DNA of 64,000 nt from Oscillospiraceae bacterium (GCA_902779945.1 CACZDN010000016.1:1-64000), one strand, 5' to 3'; numbered from the stretch's first letter, positions 7,458-15,528 are shown. Numbers and translations: made by a program. The notes: generated by a model from the sequence alone, not told the origin.

Positions 7458-9508
7458 CGTCTGTACGCCACGGCATAGAGGATGCCGAGGAGGAGGACCA
7501 GGAGGCAGGCGCCGACCATGATCCAGGTATCGCTGCTGACGAGCTGCGGGCCGGCCAGGGTCTCCACGACGGCGTCGTCGACGGACTGCTCCGTCGACGT
7601 CTGTCCCGGGCGCTGCCAGCCGCCGAAGTCGGTGGGCGTGCTGCCGAAGCCGGGAGCTGCGCCGCCGAAGTCGGGAGGCGGGCCGCCGAAATCGGGAGGC
7701 GGGCCGCCGAAATCGGGAGGCGGGCCGCCGAAATCGGGGGGCGGGCCGCCGAAATCGGGAGGCGGGCCGTTAAACCCGGGAGGCGGCTGCATGTCCGTGG
7801 GCGTCGGGCGCATCCCCGCTCCGTCCGGGCGCGGACCGCGCGGCCCGCCGTCGCGCGGGCGCATCTGGCCGAAATTCATGTTCCCGCCGAAGCCGTCGCT
7901 TTTCACGTCGCCGTAGGAGGCGGAGATCTCGCTGAGGGTGATCTGCTCCTCCTTCTCGCCAATGACAAGGGTATAGGTCTCGCCGAGCTTCATTTTGGGC
8001 GAGCTGAGGGAGACGGAGGAGAAGGCGCAGGGCGGCGTATAGCGCAGCAGCACGCGGCCCTCGGCGTCCTCGAGGCTCAGCTCCGTGCCGGCGGCGACGC
8101 CGTAGCTGATGTTGTAGAGGATGGAGCACTGGGTGGACGAGGAGCTGAAGCCCTCGGCCATCATGTAGCTGCCGCAGGCGACCACCTCGCCGCCGCTGAT
8201 CTCGCAGGTGCCGCCGCTTTCGCTGCCGAAATCGATGGCGCTGTTGCTGCCGTTGGAGCTGAGACTGATATTCACTCTGCCGCCGCTGATACGGATATTC
8301 CCGTTGGAGTCGATGCCGTCCGCGTCGCGGGCGACGTTGTTGACGATCGTGAGGCTGCCGCCGCTGATGTGGACCCAGGTCTCCTCATCCTCCGCGCCGG
8401 CGTCCCCGCTGTCGGACGGAGGGCCGAAGCCGGCGCCGCCGTTGGCGTTCAGGCCGTCGTCGCTGGGGTAGAGGGTAACGTCGCCGCCGCTCAGGTCGAT
8501 GGTCAGGGCCTCGATGCCCTCGTAGCACTCGCTGACGGTGAGACTGCCGCCCGCAACCGCTACCGCCCGGTCGGCGTGGACGCCGTCGTCCCCGCTCGCG
8601 ATGCGCAGGGCACCGTCCGCCATACAGAAGCTGCCGCCGGTGTGGACGCCGTCGGCCTCGCTGCGGATGTCAAGCGTGCCGCCCTCCGTCAGCATATCGG
8701 CCGCGCACTTGACCCCCGCGCCCGTGCTTACGATCTCGAGACTGCCGGAGGCGATGTAGAGCAGGCTGTCCTCCGCCCGGAGGTCGATCCCCTCGTCCCC
8801 CGCGTGCAGGGAGAGCACGGCGTTCTCGACGCGCAGGCCGTCGTTGACGTGGATCGCGTCGCCCGGGGCGTCGACGTCGATGCTGCCGCCGGTGATGACA
8901 AGCTCGTCATTGACGTCGATGCCGTGACGGTATTGCGAAAGGACCCGGAGGCTGCCGCCGCCGTTGATGGTGAGATCGTCATGGCTGAAGATCGCGCCGC
9001 TCCGGTTGTCGGCCACGGCCTCCTCGCTGAATTCCGCGCCGCTCGTCAGGCTGTTCTCGGTGCCCTCGGCCAGGGTCAGGAAGACCTTGTCGGCCTGGTC
9101 GACGCGCAGGCACGCGTCGTCGGAGCAGGAGATGTCCGCCCCGTCGAGCCTGATCCAGACCTTGGACTCGGCTTCGGCGCTGACGACGATGCTGCCGTCA
9201 TCCAGCGTGCCGGAGACCAGATAGCGGCCCGGCTGCGCGATGACCACGTCGCCGTCATAGAAGTACGCGCCGCCGCCGAAAACGCGGGCATGGTCCCCGA
9301 GCAGCGTGATCTTTGCCGCGTCGGGGGTGTTCCAGGCGCCGTCCCGGTCGTTTCTGGTGAAGTACGCGGAGTCGGTGCTGTTGACGGAGTCGCCGTCCGC
9401 GAGGACCGCGACTCCGAGGCGCTCGCCGTTGATGAACAGCAGCGTGAGCAGGAGCGTACAGACGAGCACGGCAACGCAGATATAATCAATATACTTGTGC
9501 GCTGACAC
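7454..9508 (-). CDS. Surface-exposed DUF4353 (carbohydrate-binding, beta-helix) protein with GPPPDFG repeats
   Basis: A 684-residue protein anchored at both ends: an N-terminal hydrophobic helix (YICVAVLVCTLLLTLLFI, about 9-26) and a C-terminal one (WIMVGACLLVLLLGILYAV, about 660-680). Between them, residues about 50-450 carry repeating GG-S-L-x-I turns of the DUF4353 family (Cthe_2159-like right-handed parallel beta-helix, reported to bind polygalacturonate-type sugars in that relative). Before the last helix lies a Pro/Gly linker with five tandem 7-residue GPPPDFG units (about 580-616, encoded by 21-bp repeats at 7661-7770). It is the third gene of a minus-strand operon, 12 bases after the DUF4956 gene. 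The partner genes suggest a surface structure linked to polyphosphate, which is inference. Confidence 0.85.
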   Translation of the reverse strand: MSAHKYIDYICVAVLVCTLLLTLLFINGERLGVAVLADGDSVNSTDSAYFTRNDRDGAWNTPDAAKITLLGDHARVFGGGAYFYDGDVVIAQPGRYLVSGTLDDGSIVVSAEAESKVWIRLDGADISCSDDACLRVDQADKVFLTLAEGTENSLTSGAEFSEEAVADNRSGAIFSHDDLTINGGGSLRVLSQYRHGIDVNDELVITGGSIDVDAPGDAIHVNDGLRVENAVLSLHAGDEGIDLRAEDSLLYIASGSLEIVSTGAGVKCAADMLTEGGTLDIRSEADGVHTGGSFCMADGALRIASGDDGVHADRAVAVAGGSLTVSECYEGIEALTIDLSGGDVTLYPSDDGLNANGGAGFGPPSDSGDAGAEDEETWVHISGGSLTIVNNVARDADGIDSNGNIRISGGRVNISLSSNGSNSAIDFGSESGGTCEISGGEVVACGSYMMAEGFSSSSTQCSILYNISYGVAAGTELSLEDAEGRVLLRYTPPCAFSSVSLSSPKMKLGETYTLVIGEKEEQITLSEISASYGDVKSDGFGGNMNFGQMRPRDGGPRGPRPDGAGMRPTPTDMQPPPGFNGPPPDFGGPPPDFGGPPPDFGGPPPDFGGPPPDFGGAAPGFGSTPTDFGGWQRPGQTSTEQSVDDAVVETLAGPQLVSSDTWIMVGACLLVLLLGILYAVAYRR
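7661..7770 (-). repeat. Tandem 21-bp coding repeats (GPPPDFG)
   Basis: Five near-identical 21-base units inside the DUF4353 gene; third-position changes distinguish some units. Copy number is likely to vary by slippage. Confidence 0.85.
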
Positions 9509-9520
9509 CGCCGCGCCCCC

Positions 9521-10192
9521 TTATCCCATGTAGTCGCCGTTATAGCTGACGAGGACCGCGCTGTTCACGCCCTTGAGGCGGGCAAGCTCGTTGACGAAGT
9601 CGGTGTCGCCGTTTCTGAGTCTGACCTCCACCGTCAGCTCCACCTGATCGGGCCGGGCGGTTTTGCTCTTGACGGCGCAGCGCGAGGTATACTCCCGCAG
9701 CAGGTGCATGGCCGACCTCTCGCTGCTGTGCCCGTCGCACTCGATGACAACGATAAAGGGTCTTGTCACGTCCTTGAGGTTTGCGAAGACGAGCAGGATG
9801 ATCCCGATGACGACGCTGCCGAACACGACCAGCGGGATGAGGCCCGCGGCCAGCACGATGCCGTCGGCGATCGCCCAGAACAGGAATGCGATATCCAGCG
9901 GCTCCTTGATGGCCGTGCGGAAACGGACAATGGACAGGGCGCCGACCATGCCGAGGGACAGCACGATGTTCGACGTGACGGCGAGGATAACCAGCGTCGT
10001 GATCATGGTCAGGGCGATCAGCGTCACGCCGAAGTTTGTGGAATACATCACGCCCGCGTAGGTCTTCATGTAGATGAAAAAGATGAATACGCCGAGGCCG
10101 AAGGCCAGCAGCATCGCCAGCGCCATGTCCAGCACGCTCACGCTGTTCACGTTCTCCAGAAAGCTGGATTTGAAAATGTCCTGAAAGCTCAT
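9521..10192 (-). CDS. DUF4956 family membrane protein
   Basis: A 223-residue protein with four or so transmembrane segments in residues 20-140 (MLLAFGLGVFIFFIYM, VTLIALTMITTLVILAV, GIVLAAGLIPLVVFGSVVIG) and a soluble C-terminal alpha/beta domain. The motif LGMVGALSIVRFRTAIKEPL is the core of DUF4956. The family has no known reaction but is usually found beside VTC-domain polyphosphate polymerases, as here: 18 bases separate it from the upstream VTC gene and 12 bases from the downstream surface protein. It may be the membrane partner of the polymerase; that is inference from context. AAGGAG precedes the ATG. Confidence 0.85.
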   Translation of the reverse strand: MSFQDIFKSSFLENVNSVSVLDMALAMLLAFGLGVFIFFIYMKTYAGVMYSTNFGVTLIALTMITTLVILAVTSNIVLSLGMVGALSIVRFRTAIKEPLDIAFLFWAIADGIVLAAGLIPLVVFGSVVIGIILLVFANLKDVTRPFIVVIECDGHSSERSAMHLLREYTSRCAVKSKTARPDQVELTVEVRLRNGDTDFVNELARLKGVNSAVLVSYNGDYMG

Positions 10193-10210
10193 GATCTCTG
10201 TCTCCTTCTG

Positions 10211-10888
10211 TTAATCATAAATTCTGCATTGGGCGTATTTGGAAAACGCCTCGGCCCGGCGGCCCGGGGTCTGGACGGCGTCGCGGATGATCGAGGGCAG
10301 GAAAGCGTCCCACTTCACCTCCAGCAGGATCGGCGCGTCCCCGGCGGGGACGGTCACGCAGTCCGGTCTGAGAAAGTCCGTGCACCGCAGGCCGGTACGG
10401 ATGTCGTAGTCCAGCGTGACTCGGACGTTGCCGGGGTGGTAGATATAGGGCTCGCGCATGTAGTCAACGATAGTTTTCGGCCTGAGCGCCTGATAGCGCA
10501 TCTTGCAGTAGAGCTCCTGCACCAGCGGCCTGCCGCTGTCCATCATCCAGCCGAGCTCCCCGTCCACGAGCATCTGCGCCTCCTCCGGGCTCAGGGGGGC
10601 CGAAAACTTGGTGCCGAGACCGCCGCGCTTGCTCTTTTTCTCCAGGCGGATGACGGAACAGTCGTTGTTATAATATCGGATACGGAACTTCTCGCGCAGG
10701 TTGACCCCGTCGATCTTTTCGCGCAGGGCCTTGTCGCCCGGGCTGTCGAAGTACAGACTGCGTATCCTGTAGCTGCCGTTCACAGCGTGGGGGTCGGTCT
10801 CCGCGATCGCGCGCAGGCGCTGGCGTATCGCCAGAAGATCGGCATAGCTGATCTCATGCTTGAGCTCATGCCTGTATTGCAGAGCCAC
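10211..10888 (-). CDS. VTC-domain polyphosphate polymerase
   Basis: A 225-residue cytoplasmic VTC domain, the tunnel-shaped nucleotidyl/polyphosphate transferase fold first defined in yeast Vtc4. Seen here: the opening YRHELKHEIS, basic strand KFRIRYYN, LEKKSKRGGLGTKF, a KMRYQALRPKTIVDYMREPY segment and the acidic metal-binding strand LLEVKWDAFLPSIIRD. I use GTG 10888 as start because AAAGGAGGG lies 7 bases upstream and homologues begin near MALQYRHE; the frame is open further upstream to 11077 but that part has no ribosome site or similarity. It is the first gene of the VTC-DUF4956-DUF4353 operon. No CotH kinase gene, often found with these families, is in the cluster. Confidence 0.85.
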   Translation of the reverse strand: MALQYRHELKHEISYADLLAIRQRLRAIAETDPHAVNGSYRIRSLYFDSPGDKALREKIDGVNLREKFRIRYYNNDCSVIRLEKKSKRGGLGTKFSAPLSPEEAQMLVDGELGWMMDSGRPLVQELYCKMRYQALRPKTIVDYMREPYIYHPGNVRVTLDYDIRTGLRCTDFLRPDCVTVPAGDAPILLEVKWDAFLPSIIRDAVQTPGRRAEAFSKYAQCRIYD

Positions 10889-10931
10889 GGGGCATCCCTC
10901 CTTTCGGGCTTGATTGCCTGTGATTTGAGTG

Positions 10932-10960
10932 ATTATAACACAGTTTCGGGCGCTTGTATA
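10932..10960 (-). promoter_or_regulatory. Probable promoter of the VTC operon
   Basis: A perfect -10 TATAAT (10932-10937, minus strand) 44 bases before the GTG start; the -35 (TATACA, 10955-10960) is weak. Confidence 0.4.
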
Positions 10961-11077
10961 TCGGTTTTTTCGCCGCGGCCGCTCGTTCGCGGAGCTTTCT
11001 CCCGACGCCGCCGGGCAGCTTTTTCTTCTTTTTGCGGAGAAACCCGTCTCACGAGTCGGAGAATGTGCAAAAAACAA

Positions 11078-11105
11078 TTGATTTTTTGAATGATCGTGCT
11101 ATAAT
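11078..11105 (+). promoter_or_regulatory. Promoter of the Lys/Ala-rich small protein gene
   Basis: TTGATT (11078-11083), 16 bases, TATAAT (11100-11105). Confidence 0.5.
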
Positions 11106-11167
11106 ACCAGCGATATCCGCAAAAAGATATCGCATTCTGTATTCTGTTTAGAGGAGGACTTTCTCTC

Positions 11168-11470
11168 ATGGCACCCAGAAAAGCAAGCGAAGAGACCGCG
11201 GCTGCGAAGAAGACCGCCGCCAAGGCCGAGGCCCCTGCGGTGAAGGCTGAGGCTCCCGCCAAAAAGCCCGCGGCGAAGAAGCCCGCGGCCCGGAAGCCTG
11301 CGGTCAAGAAGACTGCCGAGATCATCGTTCAGTCTCCGCTCGGCGGTGAGATCTCCTTTGCCGAGATTCTTGCCAAGGTCGGCGACGTTGATAAAGTATA
11401 TGTGAGAGTCGATCAGAACAAGGCGTACTGGGTACGCGGCGAAGAGACCGGCGACACGGATCTCTGGTAA
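11168..11470 (+). CDS. Small DUF6465-type protein with Lys/Ala/Pro-rich N-terminus
   Basis: A 100-residue protein in two parts. Residues 1-50 are a low-complexity basic tail of Lys, Ala, Pro and Glu (KKPAAKKPAARKPAVKK), resembling histone H1 tails. Residues 51-100 are a compact domain (IIVQSPLGGEISFAEILAKV, then YVRVDQNKAYWVRGEETGD) of the type called DUF6465 in Clostridia. No enzymatic motif is present. The basic tail suggests nucleic-acid or polyanion binding; since it sits back to back with the polyphosphate operon, polyphosphate binding is a possibility, but this is inference. AGGAGG precedes the ATG and a strong terminator follows. Confidence 0.75.
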   Translation: MAPRKASEETAAAKKTAAKAEAPAVKAEAPAKKPAAKKPAARKPAVKKTAEIIVQSPLGGEISFAEILAKVGDVDKVYVRVDQNKAYWVRGEETGDTDLW

Positions 11471-11504
11471 AAAAACACCCGGCAGTCCTGCCGGGTATTT
11501 TTTT
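11471..11504 (+). terminator. Rho-independent terminator
   Basis: AAAAACACCCGGCAG-TC-CTGCCGGGTATTTTTTT directly after the small Lys/Ala-rich gene. Confidence 0.9.
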
Positions 11505-11505
11505 A

Positions 11506-11644
11506 TTAAGGCAACACCGCACAATCCGCCTTCGGCGCCTCCTGGAAAAATCGCGCTCTGATTTTGTCACTTTTTCTTGAAATACACAAAGTATTCCTGC
11601 AAAATCAGGATTCGCTCTCGCCGAATTATGCGGTGTTGCCTTAA
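11506..11644 (-). repeat. MITE-like repeat, subfamily A, reverse orientation
   Basis: TTAAGGCAACACCGCACAAT at one end and ATTATGCGGTGTTGCCTTAA at the other. About 30 bases present in other copies (the AAATTTGGGTTCTGAT segment) are deleted, leaving 139 bp. Confidence 0.8.
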
Positions 11645-11689
11645 AAACGCGCGTCGAATCCGCAGGCTGTACGGGTTCGATGCGCGTTT
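11642..11689 (-). terminator. Terminator of the 320-residue secreted protein gene
   Basis: Minus strand AAACGCGCATCGAA / TTCGACGCGCGTTT arms followed by TTTTTAA. The T-tract merges with the end of the adjacent MITE-like copy. Confidence 0.65.
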
Positions 11690-11699
11690 CGCTGCGGGA

Positions 11700-12662
11700 T
11701 CATTCCGTGATGGTGTAGCCCGAGAGGTCGAAGAGCGTTTCGTCCACCTTGTCGTCGATCGAACGGACGGTATAGAAGGTCTCGCCGAAGTCGGGCATAT
11801 AGACCGGCGGGCCCACGAGCACGTGGACGAGCCTGCCCGCGTCGTCATAGAAGAAGACCGCCTCCGCGCTGTAGTCCTGGGCCGGGAACACCTCGGTCGT
11901 ATACTGCACGCCCTCGAGCTCGCGCTTTTCCTCGGTGAAGTCCTTGCGAAAGGCGCACTCGTAGATCTCCTTGAAAAGCTCGTCCATCAGGAGAATGTTC
12001 TCGGTCAAAAGGCTCGAGGAATACGAGAGCGCAACCGTGCCGCGCTTTTCATCCGGATACAGGTTATAGGCCTTGCCGTCGCGGTACAGGGTGGCGGAGG
12101 GCTGCTCGTACCCGCCCGCCTTTGTGACGCGCCCGGAGTAGTACATGCCGTCCTTCGCGTGCACGTCAAGGATGGAGGTGGAGTCCATGTAGTCCGCGTG
12201 GAACTCATAGTCCAGGTGCGCGCCCTTTTTGGCGTCGACGCCCTTGTAGATCGCCGCGGTCCTCGAGCCCGTGGAGTGATCCCACGGTCGAAAGTCCTTC
12301 AGGTCCACGCCCTCGCGCGCGAGGTAGAGATAGACGCCGCCGAGGTCCATCTCGATCACGCCGTTCTCGAGCGTGAGCGTCTCCGTGCTCCCCACGCCGT
12401 CCGACGCGGTGATGGTTTTCCCGTCGATGCTCCACGAGGCAAGCGTCTGCTCGTCCCCGTCGACGACGAACTTGCCCGTGCCGTCCTCATACAGGGCGAG
12501 GTAACCCTCCAGGCCGAGGACCGCGGGGTCCGTCTGCGTTCCCATCATGTCTATGGTGAAGATCGTGTACTTCCCGGCAGCGCCCTCCGCCGCCAGGGTC
12601 CCGGCGGGGCAGAGCGCCAGGAGCAGTACCATTGTCAGGAGGATCGCAAGTGTCCGTTTCAT
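11700..12662 (-). CDS. Secreted protein of unknown function
   Basis: A 320-residue protein with a typical signal peptide (KRTLAILLTMVLLLALCPAG, cleavage probably after LAA near 25). The first mature half looks like lipocalin-type beta strands of the kind common in gut Clostridia: YLALYEDGTGKFVVDGDE, SWSIDGKTITASDG, ETLTLENGVIEMDLGGVYLYL. The second half (VQYTTEVFPAQDYSAEAVFF and following) is not recognised. There is no lipobox or wall-sorting signal. AAGGAG lies 8 bases before the ATG. The gene follows the DUF3592-like gene on the same strand after about 70 bases and ends in its own terminator. Confidence 0.75.
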   Translation of the reverse strand: MKRTLAILLTMVLLLALCPAGTLAAEGAAGKYTIFTIDMMGTQTDPAVLGLEGYLALYEDGTGKFVVDGDEQTLASWSIDGKTITASDGVGSTETLTLENGVIEMDLGGVYLYLAREGVDLKDFRPWDHSTGSRTAAIYKGVDAKKGAHLDYEFHADYMDSTSILDVHAKDGMYYSGRVTKAGGYEQPSATLYRDGKAYNLYPDEKRGTVALSYSSSLLTENILLMDELFKEIYECAFRKDFTEEKRELEGVQYTTEVFPAQDYSAEAVFFYDDAGRLVHVLVGPPVYMPDFGETFYTVRSIDDKVDETLFDLSGYTITE

Positions 12663-12732
12663 TGTGTTCTCCTTTTCGCCGCGCGTGTGCGGCAGGTGTT
12701 CCGTCGTTCTTCCTGTCCTTCGACGCCGGAGC

Positions 12733-13167
12733 TTATTCCGCGCGCCGCTGCTTTCTTCCGTAGCGCAGGCCCGAGATGATCAGCGCGATCCCGACGAAGA
12801 GACCGGTGATGAAAACGGCGACCGGGGTGATGAGGCTGTGCTCATGGACCGAGAGCCCCTCCGCGACCTGGATCGTATCGCCGACCGCGGGGAGCTGCGA
12901 CTTGCTGCTTCTCTTCACGCGAACGCCGTCGGCCTGCTTCTCGACGCCGTTTTTGTCGGTGTAGACAACGCTGACCTTTTCATTGTATTTGATGCGCTTT
13001 GAACTGGACCCGGACTGCTGCCGCGTCGTATAGGGATCGCCGGTCCCGGTGATGACGGCGGGGTAATGCGGTCTTGCCGCGCTGATAAACAGGGTCAGGC
13101 TGCCGGCCAGGATCAGGACCAGTCCCAGAATCACGGTGACCAGCATGCCTTTCTTCTGTTCGCTCAT
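12733..13167 (-). CDS. DUF3592-like two-span membrane protein
   Basis: A 144-residue protein with a membrane helix at each end (about 8-29, MLVTVILGLVLILAGSLTLF; and about 110-132, PVAVFITGLFVGIALIISGL) and a beta-rich extracytoplasmic domain between them containing KRIKYNEKVSVVYTDKNG and a short VGDTIQV strand, as in DUF3592 proteins. Function unknown. AAGGAGG lies 9 bases before ATG 13167; an upstream in-frame ATG at 13197 has no ribosome site. Likely co-transcribed with the secreted protein gene downstream. Confidence 0.7.
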   Translation of the reverse strand: MSEQKKGMLVTVILGLVLILAGSLTLFISAARPHYPAVITGTGDPYTTRQQSGSSSKRIKYNEKVSVVYTDKNGVEKQADGVRVKRSSKSQLPAVGDTIQVAEGLSVHEHSLITPVAVFITGLFVGIALIISGLRYGRKQRRAE

Positions 13168-13290
13168 GAACAGTCGCCTCCTTTTCTCCTTTTTCATTCC
13201 TACCGAGCTTGTGTTTTAATTGTATCATGCCCGCAGGAAGCTGTAAAGAGCGGATATTTTCGCGCGCGAAAAAGAGCCGCCCGACGCCTC

Positions 13291-13450
13291 CGGCAGACCG
13301 GTTCAGGGTTGGGAGCGGCATATGCAAAAAGAGAGCACCTGCATAAGCCACCCGGACTTGACGCCGCTTCGCGGCACTCGGCGTCCAGCTTCGCCTGACG
13401 CCTTCGCCGGAATCAGTCTTCGGCAGACCGGTTCAGGATTGGGAGCGGCA
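13291..13450. repeat. Direct repeat and decayed duplicate of the tRNA-Cys 3' region
   Basis: The 30-base segment starting CGGCAGACCGGTTCAGG occurs at 13291-13320 and again at 13421-13450 with one difference. After each copy comes a terminator-like stretch and then CCACCCGGACTTGA, which in the second case is the real tRNA-Cys T-arm (13500s) and in the first case (about 13350) is an isolated remnant. The non-coding gap 13168-13493 therefore holds a partial, decayed duplication of the end of the tRNA operon. Confidence 0.6.
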
Positions 13451-13456
13451 CGTGCC

Positions 13457-13494
13457 AAAACGAAGGCACCCGCTTATGCGGGTGCCTTCGTTTT
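13457..13494 (-). terminator. Terminator of the tRNA operon
   Basis: Perfect 17-bp arms AAAACGAAGGCACCCGC / GCGGGTGCCTTCGTTTT around a 4-base loop, directly after the tRNA-Cys CCA. Confidence 0.85.
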
Positions 13495-13567
13495 GGAGGC
13501 GCCACCCGGACTTGAACCGGGGGTCAGGGATTTGCAGTCCCGTGCCTTACCACTTGGCTATGGCGCC
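13494..13567 (-). tRNA. tRNA-Cys (GCA)
   Basis: Minus strand cloverleaf with acceptor GGCGCCA, anticodon stem GGGAC/ATCCC around anticodon GCA, T-arm CCGGTTCAAGTCCGG, discriminator U and encoded CCA (13494-13496). Last tRNA of the operon. Confidence 0.95.
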
Positions 13568-13573
13568 ATATAT

Positions 13574-13610
13574 CGAATTTGCGGACGAAGCGTCCGCAAA
13601 TTCGTTTTTT
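13574..13610 (+). repeat. Perfect hairpin between tRNA-Gly and tRNA-Cys
   Basis: Arms CGAATTTGCGGACG / CGTCCGCAAATTCG (14 bp, loop AAG) followed on the plus strand by TTTTTT. It has terminator shape only in the direction opposite to the tRNAs; on the tRNA transcript it is a processing-site-like spacer hairpin. Confidence 0.6.
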
Positions 13611-13685
13611 GGAGCGGCTTACGAGGCTCGAACTCGCTACCTCCACCTTGGCAAGGTGGCGCTCTACCGGATGAGCTAAAGCCGC
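13610..13685 (-). tRNA. tRNA-Gly (GCC)
   Basis: Acceptor GCGGCTT pairs with AAGCCGC, anticodon loop CTTGCCAAG gives GCC, T-arm GCGAGTTCGAGCCTCGT, encoded CCA (13610-13612). Confidence 0.95.
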
Positions 13686-13688
13686 GGA

Positions 13689-13764
<76 letters not shown>

Positions 13765-13785
13765 AGATCCCGTGAGTGGGAAGCA

Positions 13786-13862
13786 TGGTGGGAACAACTG
13801 GACTCGAACCAGTGACCCCCTGCTTGTAAGGCAGGTGCTCTAACCAGCTGAGCTATGCTCCC
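13786..13862 (-). tRNA. tRNA-Val (UAC)
   Basis: Acceptor GGGAGCA pairs with TGTTCCC (one G-U), anticodon loop CTTACAA gives UAC, T-arm ACTGGTTCGAGTCCAGT, encoded CCA at 13786-13788. First tRNA after the promoter. Confidence 0.95.
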
Positions 13863-13878
13863 GCGTCACAGCTTTGTT

Positions 13879-13907
13879 ATCATACTAAAGGTTTTCGGAT
13901 TTGTCAA
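13879..13907 (-). promoter_or_regulatory. Promoter of the four-tRNA operon
   Basis: Minus strand TTGACA (13902-13907), 17 bases, TATGAT (13879-13884), 17 bases before tRNA-Val. The -35 overlaps the end of hslO. Confidence 0.75.
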
Positions 13908-14800
13908 GTATCATTTTCGGTTTTTTTGTTTTTGCCGTCCAGCACATCCCGGAGCGCCTTGGGGGAGAAGGCGTACTTTCGGTCGCAGAACTGGCAGGAG
14001 ATGGTGATCTCCTCCCCCTCCGCGATCATCTCCGCAAGCTCCGCATCGTCGATGACCGAGAGGGCGGACGCCACCCGCTCACGGCTGCAATAGCAGCGGT
14101 ACTGAACCGGGTACTCCCCGACCGTGTGCCAGTCGAAGCCGCGCAGCACCTGCCTGAACAGGGCCCCGGCCCCGTCCTCGTCGAGGACGGTGGTGAGCTG
14201 ATCCATCATCAGGATGTTCTCCTCAAGCGTCTCGATCAGCTCCTCCTCCGCTCCGGGCATGAGCTGTACGAGAAAGCCGCCGGCGGCCCGGATGCTCAGA
14301 TCCGTGTCCACCAGCACACCCAGGGCGCAGGCGGAGGGGACCTGCTCGCTCTCGAGGAGATAGGCCGTGAGATCCTCCGCGATCTCCCCGCTGACAAGCT
14401 CCACCGAGCCGATGTAGGGCTCGCGCAGACCCAGGTCGCGGCTGACTGTGAGCATCCCGTCCCGGCCGACCGCCCCGCCCACGTTGAGCTTGCCGTCGGA
14501 TCTGAGGGGCAGCTCGCAGCGTGAGTTGTCCACGTAGCCTCGCACATTGCCCTCATGATCCGAGACCGCCACCACGCTGCCGATGGGCCCGCCGCCGTTG
14601 ATCCGGATGGTGAGGCTGGCCTTCTCCTCCTTCATGGCCTGGCCCAGCAGGGAAGCGCCGCACAGCGTCCTGCCGAGGGCGGCGCAGGCCGTGGGGCTGA
14701 GAGCGTGGATCTGCCGCGCCCGCTCCACCGTGTCCTTTGCGCTGATGACCGCCATTTTGACAAAGCCGTCCGCCGACGTCGCTCTGATGATTTTATCCAT
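13904..14800 (-). CDS. hslO: Hsp33 redox-regulated chaperone
   Basis: A 298-residue cytosolic holdase that is activated by oxidation when its zinc is released. The four zinc cysteines are present as CxC (C236, C238 in RCYCSRE) and CxxC (C269, C272 in SCQFCDRKYAF). The N-terminal core has the usual IRATSADGFVKMAVISAKD and GGGPIGSVVAVSDHEGNVRG motifs. Length is normal. It is the last gene of a minus-strand group yerC - methyltransferase - hslO, starting 2 bases after the methyltransferase stop. The tRNA promoter overlaps its 3' end. Confidence 0.95.
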   Translation of the reverse strand: MDKIIRATSADGFVKMAVISAKDTVERARQIHALSPTACAALGRTLCGASLLGQAMKEEKASLTIRINGGGPIGSVVAVSDHEGNVRGYVDNSRCELPLRSDGKLNVGGAVGRDGMLTVSRDLGLREPYIGSVELVSGEIAEDLTAYLLESEQVPSACALGVLVDTDLSIRAAGGFLVQLMPGAEEELIETLEENILMMDQLTTVLDEDGAGALFRQVLRGFDWHTVGEYPVQYRCYCSRERVASALSVIDDAELAEMIAEGEEITISCQFCDRKYAFSPKALRDVLDGKNKKTENDT

Positions 14801-14802
14801 GT

Positions 14803-15528
14803 TTACAGCCTTTCCGCAATGATATAGAGTCTGCCCGCGTTTCCCTGGGGGCCGTCGCGCCGGAGGCGGACATTCCCGAAGCCGGCATGTTCAAGAGCCC
14901 CGCGCAGGACCTCCGGCTCGTGTGCGTATTCGACGTGCTCCTCGCCGCGGCGCTCCCAGAGGCGGCCGCGGCGCTCGAAAAGGTCCATCCCGTAGACCAG
15001 CGCGCCCTGCGCCTCGTCAAAGTCCGCGCGCCAGAGGCAGAGCACGTCCTCCGTCTCGTCCACGAAGATTTGACCATCGAGCGCGCGCAGAAATTCCGGT
15101 GTGCGGATATCGAAGATCAGAAGCCCGCCGGGCCGTACGAAAAGATGCAGCCGGCGGAAAACCTCCCGCAGAACGTCGGGCGCGATGTAGTTGAAGCCGT
15201 CCAGACAGCAGAGCGCGGCATCCACCGTCCCGTAGAGGTCCAGCTCCTCCGCCGCCTGGCAGAGAAAGAGGGGCCGCACGCGGCATTCCCCCTGCTTGCC
15301 CTGCGCCTGCATGAGCATGTCCACCGAGCGGTCGGCCGCGATCATCTCATACCCGCGGCGTGCCAACTCCCAGGTCATCGAGCCCGTTCCGCAGCACAGA
15401 TCCAGCAGGAGACGGAACTTTCCGCCGTCCGCTTTGAATTCCGCCTCGTAGAGGTCCGCGATGCCGCCGTAGGGCACGTCCCCCGTCAGCCTGTCGTACC
15501 AGGGGGCGAGAGCGCTGTAGCAGCTCAC
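14803..15528 (-). CDS. Class I SAM-dependent methyltransferase
   Basis: A 241-residue methyltransferase. SAM motif I is LLDLCCGTGSMTWELARRG (about 40-58), followed by the acidic end of strand 2 (MIAADRSVDML) and a motif-IV-like segment (VDAALCCLDGFNYI). Such proteins resemble the YbaJ/CmoA-like small-molecule group; the substrate is unknown. The GTG start at 15528 overlaps the TGA of yerC by four bases (GTGA), and GAAGGAG precedes it, so the two are translationally coupled. Longer in-frame readings upstream lie inside yerC and are rejected. Confidence 0.85.
   Translation of the reverse strand: MSCYSALAPWYDRLTGDVPYGGIADLYEAEFKADGGKFRLLLDLCCGTGSMTWELARRGYEMIAADRSVDMLMQAQGKQGECRVRPLFLCQAAEELDLYGTVDAALCCLDGFNYIAPDVLREVFRRLHLFVRPGGLLIFDIRTPEFLRALDGQIFVDETEDVLCLWRADFDEAQGALVYGMDLFERRGRLWERRGEEHVEYAHEPEVLRGALEHAGFGNVRLRRDGPQGNAGRLYIIAERL

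Noticed and set aside
7661-7770. Regularly spaced repeats considered as a CRISPR array
   Set aside because: The units are 21 bp, contiguous, in frame and encode GPPPDFG; there are no spacers and no cas genes.
6779-9505. A 908-codon open frame on the plus strand across cdsA and the DUF4353 gene
   Set aside because: It is antisense to the DUF4353 gene and out of frame with cdsA, is rich in Arg/Ala/Val/Gly/His as expected for GC-rich shadow frames, crosses the perfect terminator at 7421-7457 and has no ribosome site.
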